Positions 37,347-44,674 of a stretch of 45,531 nucleotides of DNA are shown one piece after another. The notes under the pieces were generated by a model that saw nothing but the letters and a program-made list of their open reading frames with translations, was not told the DNA's origin and made no database searches. Position numbers and translations under genes: made by a program. This DNA is from Actinomycetota bacterium (GTDB lineage Bacteria > Actinomycetota > Acidimicrobiia > Acidimicrobiales > JAJPHE01), in the NCBI GenBank assembly GCA_027315345.1, contig DAHUYE010000087.1:1-45531 (forward strand), read 5' to 3'. Position 1 is the stretch's first letter. Each line of letters starts with the position of its first letter.

Positions 37347-38732
37347 ATGGCCCGGGCCCGCACCGTTCACCGCTGCGAGGAGTGCGGGGCGGTGACCACC
37401 CGCTGGGCCGGGCGTTGCCCCGCCTGTGGGGCCTGGAATGCCCTGGTGGAGGAGATCGACCTGGCCTCCGGGCCCCGCCGGCCGGCCGGCGCCGCCGCCT
37501 CGGCCCCGGGCTGGGTCCCGGGCCTGGGGGACCGGCCGGTGCGGATGGCCGAAGTCGAGGCCCAGTCGGCCCGGGCCGTTCCGACCGGCATGGCCGAACT
37601 GGACCGGGTCCTCGACGGGGGTCTGGTGCCCGGATCGGTGAGTTTGGTGGCGGGTGAACCCGGGACGGGCAAGTCGACCCTGCTGCTCCAGGCCGCCGGG
37701 GCCCTGGCCGCGTCGGGACGCCGGGCCCTGGTGGTCAGCGGGGAGGAATCCAAAGCCCAGGTCCAGGCCCGGGCCCGCCGCCTGGGGACGCTGTCGGAGG
37801 GACTGTGGGTGGCCTCCGAGACGTGCCTGCCCGACATCCTGGCCGCCATGGCCGAGGTCGAGCCCGACCTGTGCGTGATCGACTCCATCCAGACCCTGCA
37901 CGACCCGGCCCTGGAGTCGGCGCCCGGGTCGGTGGCCCAGGTCCGTCACTGCGCCCAGCGGCTGGTGGCCACGGCCAAGGAGACGGGGGCGGCCGTGGTC
38001 ATGGTCGGCCACGTCACCAAGGAGGGCTCCATAGCCGGGCCCCGCCTGCTAGAGCATGTGGTCGACACCGTCCTGACCTTCGAAGGGGAGCGCCACCAGG
38101 GCCTGCGCCTGCTTCGGGCCGTCAAGCACCGCTTCGGGCCCACCGGGGAGCTGGGTCTGTTCGAGATGGCCGGCGCCGGCCTGGTCGAGGTGGCCGACCC
38201 CAGCGCCCACCTCCTCGGTGACCGCCGGCCGGGCATATCCGGCTCCCTGGTCCTGCCGGCCATGGAGGGCGGCCGGCCCCTCCTGGTCGAGGTGCAGTCC
38301 CTGGTCATGGAGGCTGGCAACCCGGCCATGGCCCGCCGCTCGGCCCAGGGCCTGGAGGCGGGGCGGATCCCCATGCTCCTGGCCGTGCTCGAGCGCCGGG
38401 CCGAGCTCAAGCTGTCCAGCATGGATGTCTATGTCTCGGTGGTCGGCGGCGTGAGGGTCTCCGAGCCCGCTGCCGACCTGGCCGTCCTGTTGTCCATAGC
38501 CTCGGCCACCCGGGGCGGGGCGGTGGCCGATGACACGGTGGTCTTCGGGGAGGTCGGCCTGGGGGGCGAGGTCAGACAGGTCGTCCACACGCCCCGCCGG
38601 CTGGCCGAGGCTCAGCGCCTCGGCTTCCGCCGGGCGGTGGTGCCGGCCTCGGTCAGCGATGGCCCGCCCGGGCTGGTGCTGGAAAAGGTGACCCATCTGG
38701 TCGAGGCCATCGAGCGGGTGGCGGCCCACTAG
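37347..38732 (+). CDS. radA: DNA repair protein RadA (Sms)
   Basis: A 461-residue helicase-like recombination factor that aids branch migration. A C4 zinc finger (CEECG then CPACG) is at 10-30, Walker A GEPGTGKST near 107, VVSGEES, and LCVIDSIQTLHDP as Walker B. The RadA-specific motif usually KNRFG is KHRFG here (260-264). The C-terminal Lon-like domain (from about 300) includes DVYVSVVGGVRVSEPAADLA and VVFGEVGLGGEVR. ATG 37347 is chosen for the zinc-finger start; TAGCAT lies 8 nt upstream. The longer frame from 36723 overlaps other genes. Confidence 0.96.
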   Translation: MARARTVHRCEECGAVTTRWAGRCPACGAWNALVEEIDLASGPRRPAGAAASAPGWVPGLGDRPVRMAEVEAQSARAVPTGMAELDRVLDGGLVPGSVSLVAGEPGTGKSTLLLQAAGALAASGRRALVVSGEESKAQVQARARRLGTLSEGLWVASETCLPDILAAMAEVEPDLCVIDSIQTLHDPALESAPGSVAQVRHCAQRLVATAKETGAAVVMVGHVTKEGSIAGPRLLEHVVDTVLTFEGERHQGLRLLRAVKHRFGPTGELGLFEMAGAGLVEVADPSAHLLGDRRPGISGSLVLPAMEGGRPLLVEVQSLVMEAGNPAMARRSAQGLEAGRIPMLLAVLERRAELKLSSMDVYVSVVGGVRVSEPAADLAVLLSIASATRGGAVADDTVVFGEVGLGGEVRQVVHTPRRLAEAQRLGFRRAVVPASVSDGPPGLVLEKVTHLVEAIERVAAH

Positions 38733-38744
38733 GGGCCTCGTCGA

Positions 38745-38750
38745 TACGAT
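38745..38750 (+). promoter_or_regulatory. -10 box TACGAT for disA
   Basis: TACGAT is 7 nt before GTG 38758. The alternative ATG at 38749 lies inside the box, which is why GTG 38758 is preferred as the start. Confidence 0.45.
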
Positions 38751-38757
38751 GGCCAGG

Positions 38758-39828
38758 GTGCCTCCCCGCAGCCCGGCCATGACCGAGGCCCTCTCGGCGG
38801 TTGCCCCCGGCACCGCCCTGCGGGAGGGGCTCGACCGGATCCTCCAGGCCAACACCGGCGCCCTCATCGTCCTGGGCGACGGCACCGATGTGCTGGCCAT
38901 CTGTTCGGGCGGGTTCCTCCTTGACGCCGAGTTCAGCCCCCAACGGCTCTCGGAGCTGGCCAAGATGGACGGGGCCATCATCCTGGCTCGGGACGCCAGC
39001 CACATCGCCCGGGCCAACGTGCATCTGGTCCCGGACCCCACCGTGCCCACCTCGGAAACCGGCACCCGGCACCGCACCGCCGAACGGGTGGCCCGGTCTC
39101 TCGACGTGCCGGTCATCTCCGTGTCCGAGGCCATGTCGCTCATAGCCGTCTACCGGGGGAACCAGAAGCACCCCCTCGAGACCATTCCCCGGCTGCTCAA
39201 CCGGGCCAACCAGGCCCTCCAGACCCTGGAGCGATACAAGAACCGCCTCGACGTGGTGTCCTCGGCCCTCGGGGCGCTGGAGGTCGAAGACCTGGTGACG
39301 GTGCGGGACGTTGTTGTGCTCCTGCAGCGCTCCGAGATGGTCCGGCGCATAGCCGAGGAAGTGAACGAGTACGTGGTGGAGCTCGGCAGCGACGGACGGC
39401 TCATCCTCCTGCAGCTGGAGGAGCTGATGGGCGGGGTGGAGGACGACCGCCACCTGGTGGTGCGGGACTACCTGCGGGCCGCCGCCCAACTGGATGTGGG
39501 CGAAGCCGTCGAACGGCTGGGCGCCCTCAGCACCGATGACCTCCTCGACCTCAAGACGGTGGCCTGGATCCTCGGCATCCCCGCCGACGCCGGCGGCCTG
39601 GACGCCGCCCTGCAGCCCCACGGCTACCGGCTCCTTTCACGCATCCCCCGCCTGCCGGCGGCGGTGGTGGAGCGCATCGCCGATCACTTCGGCGGACTGC
39701 AGCGGATCATGCGGGCTTCGGTGGAGGAGCTGGACGAGGTCGAGGGAGTCGGCTCGGGCCGGGCCAAGGCCATCCGGGAGGGCCTCACCCGCCTGGCCGA
39801 GTCGAGCATCCTCGACCGCTACACCTGA
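38758..39828 (+). CDS. disA: DNA-integrity scanning diadenylate cyclase DisA
   Basis: A 356-residue enzyme making the second messenger c-di-AMP from two ATP. The DAC domain has KMDGAI (Asp71 of the DGA motif) and GTRHRTAERV (RHR at 104-106). A helical linker (LLNRANQALQTLERYKNRLD) leads to the C-terminal helix-hairpin-helix DNA-binding domain: RIPRLPAAVVERIADHFGGL and VEGVGSGRAKAIREGL. The radA-disA pair is conserved in Gram-positives; RadA is known to modulate DisA in Bacillus. Its end is 14 bp from the convergent Crp-family gene. Confidence 0.96.
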   Translation: MPPRSPAMTEALSAVAPGTALREGLDRILQANTGALIVLGDGTDVLAICSGGFLLDAEFSPQRLSELAKMDGAIILARDASHIARANVHLVPDPTVPTSETGTRHRTAERVARSLDVPVISVSEAMSLIAVYRGNQKHPLETIPRLLNRANQALQTLERYKNRLDVVSSALGALEVEDLVTVRDVVVLLQRSEMVRRIAEEVNEYVVELGSDGRLILLQLEELMGGVEDDRHLVVRDYLRAAAQLDVGEAVERLGALSTDDLLDLKTVAWILGIPADAGGLDAALQPHGYRLLSRIPRLPAAVVERIADHFGGLQRIMRASVEELDEVEGVGSGRAKAIREGLTRLAESSILDRYT

Positions 39829-39842
39829 CGGCCCGCCGCCGT

Positions 39843-40502
39843 CTACACAGCCCGTTGGGCCAGCTTGGCCCGGTCCAGGATGCGGTAGCGGCGGTCGTTG
39901 AGTTCGAGCCATCCCAGCCGGCCGAAGGTGGCGATGGCCTTGTTCACCCTCTCCCGGGAGGCGCCCACCATGCCGGCCAGCTCCTCCTGGGTGACGGGCA
40001 GGACGAAGCTGTCGGCGTCCCCGGCCAGCTCCAGGATGCGCTTGGCGGTGCGGCCGGTCACGTCCAGGAACATGGAGTCGGCCAGGGCCTCATCGGTGAC
40101 CCGCAGGCGCTGGACCAGCAGGGAGACCACCGTCCAGAGGGCCTCGGGGCGGTCCGCCAGCGCGGCGCGGACCGCCGGGTAGGGCACGGCCACCACCACC
40201 GAGGGCTCCAGGGCCCGGGCCTCGGTGGAGCGGCCCTTGCCGTCGAAGAGGGACATTTCGCCGAAGAGGTCTTCCTCTTCCATTAGGGCGACCACCGAGG
40301 AGCGGCCGTCGGTGGAGCGCTTGGCCATGGCGATGCGCCCGCTGCGGACCATGAACAGCTCCGAGCCGGGGTCCTCCTGGTCGAAGAGAACCTCACCCCG
40401 GGCCAGATCCCGCTGGGTCGAGGCCCGGGCCAGCTGGTCGAGGGCGTCGGGGCCGAGGGCGGCCAGCAGCTCCGAGCGCGCCAGGAGGGCCCCTAGGTTC
40501 AC
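39843..40502 (-). CDS. crp: Crp/Fnr-family transcription regulator
   Basis: A 219-residue regulator. The cyclic-nucleotide-binding fold (about 15-125) has GEVLFDQEDPGSELFMVRSG and DLFGEMSLFDGKGRSTEARA, close to the Crp phosphate-binding cassette. The C-terminal winged helix has VTQEELAGMVGASRERVNKA and FGRLGWLEL. It resembles the actinobacterial cAMP receptor proteins. GTG 40502 follows a leaderless TACGCT box. It diverges from carD across 132 bp and interrupts the otherwise conserved disA-yacL neighbourhood. Ligand identity is inferred only. Confidence 0.9.
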   Translation of the reverse strand: MNLGALLARSELLAALGPDALDQLARASTQRDLARGEVLFDQEDPGSELFMVRSGRIAMAKRSTDGRSSVVALMEEEDLFGEMSLFDGKGRSTEARALEPSVVVAVPYPAVRAALADRPEALWTVVSLLVQRLRVTDEALADSMFLDVTGRTAKRILELAGDADSFVLPVTQEELAGMVGASRERVNKAIATFGRLGWLELNDRRYRILDRAKLAQRAV

Positions 40503-40508
40503 TTCGGC

Positions 40509-40514
40509 AGCGTA
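40509..40514 (-). promoter_or_regulatory. Leaderless -10 box TACGCT for the Crp-family gene
   Basis: On the minus strand TACGCT is 6 nt before GTG 40502, identical in sequence and spacing to the box before folP. Confidence 0.5.
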
Positions 40515-40568
40515 GGCCGCCGGCCCCCGGCAGCGCCGGGGCGCCCGGACGTCCCCGGGCTTGGGAAG

Positions 40569-40597
40569 TTGTGAATCCGGGCTCGGGACCGTACCCT
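40569..40597 (+). promoter_or_regulatory. Sigma-70-type promoter of carD
   Basis: TTGTGA (40569-40574) and TACCCT (40592-40597) are separated by exactly 17 nt, followed by a leader of about 30 nt and GGGAG at 40627-40631 before ATG 40635. TGTGA is also a Crp half-site, but the second half is not evident. Confidence 0.6.
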
Positions 40598-40634
40598 TGT
40601 ATTTCCCCCCTGCTGTCCTGTTCCCGGGAGATTC

Positions 40635-41114
40635 ATGTCCTTTGACGTAGGTGACAAGGTCGTTTACCCCCATCACGGCGCGGCCGTGATCGAGAGGCGG
40701 GAGCAGAAGGAGGCCTTCGGAGAGAAGAAGGAGTACCTCGTCCTGCGCCTGGCCTATGGCGACCTCACCCTGATGGTCCCGGCCGACAACACCGATGAGG
40801 TGGGCCTGCGGGAGGTCATCAACGATGAAGAGGTCGAGGAGGTCTTCGCCGTGCTCCGCAAGAAGGAGGCACGGATGCCGACCAACTGGTCCCGCCGCTA
40901 CAAGAACCACGTGGAGAAGCTCAAGTCGGGCGACATCTACCAGGTGGCCGAGGTGGTGCGGAACCTCTCCATCCGGGACAAGGACAAGGGCCTCTCGGCT
41001 GGGGAGAAGCGGATGCTGACCCGGGCCCGCCAGATCCTGGTGTCCGAACTCACCTTTGCCATCGGCGTGTCCGAAGCTGAGGCGGAAGAGAAGCTCAACG
41101 AGGCCCTGCCCTAA
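40635..41114 (+). CDS. carD: CarD-family RNA polymerase-binding regulator
   Basis: A 159-residue protein that in mycobacteria stabilises the open complex at rRNA and other promoters. The N-terminal RNA-polymerase interaction domain is MSFDVGDKVVYPHHGAAVIE with YLVLRLAYGDLTLMVPADN, and the C-terminal helical DNA-binding part has the conserved Trp in TNWSRRYKNHVEKLKSGDIY, then LSAGEKRMLTRARQILVSEL. It has its own strong promoter. carD next to ispD-ispF is a common actinobacterial arrangement. Confidence 0.96.
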   Translation: MSFDVGDKVVYPHHGAAVIERREQKEAFGEKKEYLVLRLAYGDLTLMVPADNTDEVGLREVINDEEVEEVFAVLRKKEARMPTNWSRRYKNHVEKLKSGDIYQVAEVVRNLSIRDKDKGLSAGEKRMLTRARQILVSELTFAIGVSEAEAEEKLNEALP

Positions 41115-41185
41115 CCAGGCCGACGCCGTCCACGGCGCCCATCCGGCGCCGGGCTGGAGCCCCGGGCCGCCGGCCCCCTCAAGCT

Positions 41186-41205
41186 TTTCGGCGGAAATGC
41201 CGAAA
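41186..41205 (+). promoter_or_regulatory. Hairpin overlapping the yacL ribosome-binding site
   Basis: TTTCGGC (41186-41192) and GCCGAAA (41199-41205) form a 7-bp stem with a GGAAAT loop. The 3' arm runs into AAAGGGG (41203-41209), the only Shine-Dalgarno-like sequence before ATG 41214. It could act as a carD terminator or control yacL translation. Confidence 0.5.
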
Positions 41206-41213
41206 GGGGTCAC

Positions 41214-42272
41214 ATGTTCGTAGAGGTCACGCGCCTGCTCATCGTGATCCTCTTCACGGCTCTCGGTTATGCCGTCGGCCACCACGTGGGCGTGGCCGAT
41301 GACCCCTCCAACTTCGCCCCGCTGGCCGGGGCGGCCCTGGGGGCCTGCTTCGGTTACGTGGGCGGGGGGATCGGAGCCCGCGGCGCCCGCAGCCTGTTCG
41401 GGCAGGCCGAGGAGCATCTGCTCAAGGCTCCGCCCGCCCAGCTGCTGACCGGCGCGCTGGGGGCCCTGGCCGCCGGCGGCCTGGCCGCAGTGGTCGGGGT
41501 GCCGATCGTGGTGGCCCTGCCCCACTTCATCGGTCTGCCCCTGTATTCGTTGTTGACCTGGTTGGCGGCCTCGGCCGGGGCCCGGACCGGCGCCCACCGC
41601 TCGGGGGAGATGCTGGCCATGGCCGGACTGTCCAGCCGTCCCCTGGTCCGGGCCACATCCTTCGGCGCCGACCCCGAGGGCGACGCCGCCCTGGTCGACT
41701 CCTCGGCCGCCATCGACGGGCGCATCCTGGCTCTGGCCCGGGCCGGCTTCCTGCCCGGGCCCCTCCTGGTGCCCCGCTTCGTCCTGGATGAGATCCAGTC
41801 GATAGCCGATGCCCAGGACCCCTCCCGGCGCCGGCGGGGCCGTCGGGGCCTGGAAGTCCTCCAGGCCATCCGCTCCATGGGAACGGCCGTGCACGTGCTG
41901 GATGACGAGATGGTTGAACACAGCGAGGTCGACGCCAAGCTGGTGGCGCTGGCCCTGCGCCTCAAGGTCGGGCTGCTGACCGTGGACGAGGCCCTCCAGC
42001 GGGTGGCCGAACTCCAAGGCGTCCGTTGCCTCAATCCGGGGCAGCTGGCCGAGTCCATCCGCCCCGAGCACTCCTCCGGGGATCTCCTGCGGGTTCCCAT
42101 CACCCGGCCGGGCCGGGACGAGGGCCAAGGGGTCGGCTTCCTGGAGGACGGCACCATGGTGGTGGTCACCGATGCCGACGGGCTGGTGGGAAGTGAGATC
42201 GACGTCCGCATCACCGGACAGGTGCAGACCAGCCTGGGGACGATGCTCTTTGCGGCCGTGGCGGCCGACTGA
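41214..42272 (+). CDS. yacL: Membrane-anchored PIN-TRAM domain protein, YacL-like
   Basis: A 352-residue protein with four hydrophobic helices at the N-terminus (residues 5-125), then a PIN nuclease-fold domain: VDSSAAIDGRILALARAGFL, VPRFVLDEIQSIADAQDPSR, RRRGRRGLEVL, DAKLVALALRLKVGLLTVDE. The acidic residues expected for metal binding are present. A C-terminal TRAM domain (GQGVGFLEDGTMVVVTDA to VRITGQVQTSLG) suggests RNA binding. The last codons (FAAVAAD) are duplicated downstream of the stop. Its position matches Bacillus yacL between disA and ispD. Confidence 0.92.
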   Translation: MFVEVTRLLIVILFTALGYAVGHHVGVADDPSNFAPLAGAALGACFGYVGGGIGARGARSLFGQAEEHLLKAPPAQLLTGALGALAAGGLAAVVGVPIVVALPHFIGLPLYSLLTWLAASAGARTGAHRSGEMLAMAGLSSRPLVRATSFGADPEGDAALVDSSAAIDGRILALARAGFLPGPLLVPRFVLDEIQSIADAQDPSRRRRGRRGLEVLQAIRSMGTAVHVLDDEMVEHSEVDAKLVALALRLKVGLLTVDEALQRVAELQGVRCLNPGQLAESIRPEHSSGDLLRVPITRPGRDEGQGVGFLEDGTMVVVTDADGLVGSEIDVRITGQVQTSLGTMLFAAVAAD

Positions 42273-42302
42273 GCCGGGATTGCGGCCGTGGCGGCCGACT
42301 GA
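42250..42302 (+). repeat. Duplicated yacL tail, 30-bp period
   Basis: A 23-bp sequence (42250-42272) covering the last codons and stop of yacL recurs exactly at 42280-42302, separated by GCCGGGA. The second copy is outside the gene, 28 bp before ispD. It looks like a recent slippage duplication. Confidence 0.9.
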
Positions 42303-42330
42303 ACTCTTGGCGGCGGTAGCCTCGGGCTGA

Positions 42331-43020
42331 GTGACTGACCCCCCCGGCGCCACTCCCGATCGATCTTCGGTCGGAGCCATCGTGGTGGCCGGGGGCAGCG
42401 GGGCCCGCTTCGGGGGAACGAAGCAGTTCGCCGTTCTGGGTGGTCGCACGGTGGTGGAGCGCTCGGTGGTGGCGGCCCGCCAGGTGGCCGGCTGGGTGGT
42501 GCTGGTCGTGCCCGCCGGTCAGGAGAATGACGGGGCCGCTCGAGGCGGCGCCGATGCGGTGGTGGCCGGCGGTGCGACCCGGTCGGAGTCGGTGCGGGCC
42601 GGACTGGCCGCTCTGCCGGCCCAAGTCGAACTGGTGGTGGTGCACGATGCCGTGCGCCCCCTGGCCGGGCCCGCCCTCTTCCGGGAGGTGGTGGCGGTGG
42701 TGGCCGCCGGAGCTGACGGCGCCCTGCCCGGTTGCCCGGTGTCCGACACGGTCAAGCGGGTCGGCCAGGATGGGCGGGTGATCGAGACCCTCGACCGGGA
42801 CGGGCTGGTGCTGGTCCAGACCCCCCAGGCCTTCCGGGCCGAGGCGCTGCGGGCCGTCCACCGGGCCGGCGCCGAGGCCACCGATGACGCCGCCCTGGTC
42901 GAGGCGGCGGGCGGCCGGGTGACAGTGGTGGCCGGGGACCCCGGGAACGTCAAGATCACCCACCCCCACGACCTGGCGGTGGCCGAGGCCCTGCTGGCCT
43001 CCGGCCCCGGCGAAATATGA
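42331..43020 (+). CDS. ispD: 2-C-methyl-D-erythritol 4-phosphate cytidylyltransferase
   Basis: A 229-residue enzyme of the non-mevalonate isoprenoid pathway making CDP-ME. AIVVAGGSGARFGGTKQFAV holds the CTP-binding Arg and Lys; GGATRSESVRAGL, VVVHDAVRPLAGP, DTVKRV, QTPQAFRAEAL and GNVKITHPHDLAVAE complete the family. GTG 42331 is the start, with TAGCCT 8 nt upstream. It overlaps ispF by ATGA. Confidence 0.96.
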   Translation: MTDPPGATPDRSSVGAIVVAGGSGARFGGTKQFAVLGGRTVVERSVVAARQVAGWVVLVVPAGQENDGAARGGADAVVAGGATRSESVRAGLAALPAQVELVVVHDAVRPLAGPALFREVVAVVAAGADGALPGCPVSDTVKRVGQDGRVIETLDRDGLVLVQTPQAFRAEALRAVHRAGAEATDDAALVEAAGGRVTVVAGDPGNVKITHPHDLAVAEALLASGPGEI

Positions 43021-43493
43021 CTCTCCGCATCGGCCACGGCTTCGACTCCCACCCGTTCAGCCCGGAGCCGGATCGGGAGCTGGTCCTGGGCGGGGTCCGC
43101 CTCCCGGGCGAGCGGGGCCTGGCCGGGCACAGCGACGCCGACGTGGTGGCCCACGCCGTGGCCGACGCCCTCCTGGGGGCGGCCGGCCTGGACGACCTGG
43201 GAACCCGTTTTCCGGCCTCGGACCCGGCCTGGGCGGGGGCGGACTCCATCGGACTGCTGGAGACGGTGGCCGCCGGAGTGGCCGGCGCCGGCTGGTCGGT
43301 GGCCAACGTGGACTGCTCGGTGGTGCTGGAGGCCCCCCGACTCGCCCCGCACCGTCCGGCCATGCAGGCCCGCCTGTCGGCGGCGGTGGGCGGCCCGGTC
43401 ACGGTCAAGCCCAAGAGCCCCGAGGGGCTGGGCGCCCTGGGCCGCTCCGAGGGGATCGCCTGCTGGGCCGTGGCGCTCCTGGAGCGCCCATGA
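43017..43493 (+). CDS. ispF: 2-C-methyl-D-erythritol 2,4-cyclodiphosphate synthase
   Basis: A 158-residue enzyme following IspD in the same pathway (the intermediate kinase IspE is not here). The metal ligands are in RIGHGFDSHPF, then GLAGHSDADVVAHAVADALL, FPASDPAWAGADS, VNVDCSVV-like VANVDCSVVLEAPRL and KPKSPEGLGALGRSEGIACW. The last codons ALLERP are part of a 26-bp unit repeated twice more downstream. Many actinobacteria have cysS next; it is missing here. Confidence 0.96.
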   Translation: MTLRIGHGFDSHPFSPEPDRELVLGGVRLPGERGLAGHSDADVVAHAVADALLGAAGLDDLGTRFPASDPAWAGADSIGLLETVAAGVAGAGWSVANVDCSVVLEAPRLAPHRPAMQARLSAAVGGPVTVKPKSPEGLGALGRSEGIACWAVALLERP

Positions 43494-43550
43494 ACACCGC
43501 GCTCCTGGAGCGCCCATGAGCACCGCGCTCCTGGAGCGCCCATGAGTCCG
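43473..43550 (+). repeat. Three tandem 26-bp units forming coupled mini-ORFs
   Basis: Units start at 43473, 43499 and 43525. Each contains the palindrome GGCGCTCCTGGAGCGCC or nearly so, then CATGA and a short tail. The first unit is the end of ispF. Each ATGA overlaps a stop and a start: ATG 43490 gives MNTALLERP, ATG 43516 gives MSTALLERP, and ATG 43542 begins rlmB. Units 1 and 2 differ at one base (ATGAA/ATGAG). Confidence 0.92.
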
Positions 43551-44402
43551 GGCCGCCGCGACCGCCCGGTGAGGAGGGCCGGGGCCCCGGGGGTGCGACG
43601 GGCTGGGCCCCCATCGGGGCCGCGCCGGTCCCCGGGCCGCGCCGCGCCGGCCACCGGCCTGGGCGGGGAGCAGGTCGAGGGGCGCCGGGCGGTGGAGGAG
43701 TTGCTGGCCGCCCGGGGCCGGGGGGTGCGGGACGTCTGGGTGGCCCAGGGCAGCGATCCCTCACCCGTGCTCGACCGCATCGTCGAGCTGGCCGGGGCCC
43801 GGCGCATCCCGGTGCAGTGGATGGCCCGGGCCCGCTTGGACGCCGAAGCCCGCACCGAGGCCCACCAGGGCGTCATCGCCCACGCCGAAGCGCTCCACGA
43901 GTACGACCTCGATGACGTCCTGACCGGGCCCCCGGGGCGTCCGGCCTTCCTGGTCATGCTGGAAGGGGTCACCGACCCCCACAATCTCGGGGCCGTGCTG
44001 CGCAGCGCCGAGTGCGCCGGGGCCACCGGGGTGGTGCTGCCCCGTCATTCCTCGGCCCGCGTCACCCCCACCGTGGCCAAGGCGGCCGCCGGCGCCATCG
44101 AGTATCTGCGGGTGGCCACCGTCCCGGGCATCCCCGGTGCCCTGGCCACCCTGGCCAAGGCCGGCGTCTGGTCGGTGGGACTGGACGCGGCCGCCCCCCG
44201 GGCCGTGTGGGGCCTGGAGGTGGCCGACCGGCCGGTCGCCCTGGTCATGGGTTCCGAGGGCAAGGGTCTGTCCCGCCTGGCCCGGGCCCGCTGCGACCTG
44301 CTGGTCAGCATCCCCCAGTCCGGCTCGGTCGCCTCACTCAACGTGTCCGCCGCCGCCGCCGTGGCTTGTTTCGAGGTGGCCCGGGCCCGCCAGGGGACCT
44401 GA
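43542..44402 (+). CDS. rlmB: SpoU-family 23S rRNA 2'-O-methyltransferase, RlmB-like
   Basis: A 286-residue SPOUT methyltransferase, probably acting on the 23S rRNA guanosine of the RlmB class. The basic Pro/Arg/Gly-rich N-terminus (about 40 residues) is likely disordered. A substrate-binding domain follows (EGRRAVEELLAARGRGVRDV to HQGVIAHAEA). The SAM-binding knot has LEGVTDPHNLGAVLRSAECA, ALVMGSEGKGLSRLARARCD and IPQSGSVASLNVSAAAAVAC. ATG 43542 lies in the third copy of the 26-bp repeat and overlaps a mini-ORF stop. Confidence 0.93.
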   Translation: MSPGRRDRPVRRAGAPGVRRAGPPSGPRRSPGRAAPATGLGGEQVEGRRAVEELLAARGRGVRDVWVAQGSDPSPVLDRIVELAGARRIPVQWMARARLDAEARTEAHQGVIAHAEALHEYDLDDVLTGPPGRPAFLVMLEGVTDPHNLGAVLRSAECAGATGVVLPRHSSARVTPTVAKAAAGAIEYLRVATVPGIPGALATLAKAGVWSVGLDAAAPRAVWGLEVADRPVALVMGSEGKGLSRLARARCDLLVSIPQSGSVASLNVSAAAAVACFEVARARQGT

Positions 44403-44409
44403 ACGGGAA

Positions 44410-44430
44410 TTCCTGCCGGCCAGGCAGGAA
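44410..44430 (+). terminator. Candidate terminator hairpin after rlmB
   Basis: TTCCTGCC and GGCAGGAA form a perfect 8-bp stem with a 5-nt loop (GGCCA), 8 bp after the rlmB stop. There is no T-run. It separates rlmB from the sigma-factor promoter. Confidence 0.55.
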
Positions 44431-44570
44431 GGGGCACGGTCCAGGTAGAAACTTGTAACCGAACGGCCGCTGGACCTAGGTAACTAGTCCAGCTGGGGCG
44501 ATTTGCGGTTTATGGAGACCCGGCCCGGGATATTTCTTCCGGCAAACCGGTCATTTGTCGCGCCCGAGCA

Positions 44571-44600
44571 TTGACACTCCGGGTGGCGGGGTGGTTATAT
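44571..44600 (+). promoter_or_regulatory. Strong sigma-70-type promoter of the sigH-like gene
   Basis: TTGACA (44571-44576) and TTATAT (44595-44600) are separated by 18 nt, the closest match to the housekeeping consensus in the window. The leader is about 68 nt and includes AGGAG at 44660-44664. Confidence 0.75.
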
Positions 44601-44603
44601 CCG

Positions 44604-44625
44604 ACTAGTTCGTAGGAACTAGTTC
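44604..44625 (+). promoter_or_regulatory. Operator-like inverted repeat at the sigH transcription start
   Basis: ACTAGTTC (44604-44611) and GAACTAGT (44616-44623) are a perfect 8-bp inverted repeat with a GTAG spacer, just past the -10 box. ACTAGTTC is also repeated directly at 44618-44625, so GAACTAGTTC (44616-44625) is itself palindromic. A related ACTAGTCC occurs upstream at 44474-44481. The position at the start of transcription fits a repressor site. Confidence 0.6.
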
Positions 44626-44674
44626 GGGTCAAAACCAACCCCATTCATCACACCACTCCAGGAGCCCCCCCGAC

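Noticed and set aside
40503-42449. Long upstream extension of the Crp-family frame on the minus strand
   Set aside because: It is antisense to carD and yacL and low in recognisable content; GTG 40502 with a leaderless promoter is the natural start.
44604-44625. GAACTAGTTC as an SOS box controlling sigH
   Set aside because: GAAC and GTTC are only 2 nt apart in this palindrome, unlike the LexA consensus. It is kept as an unassigned operator.
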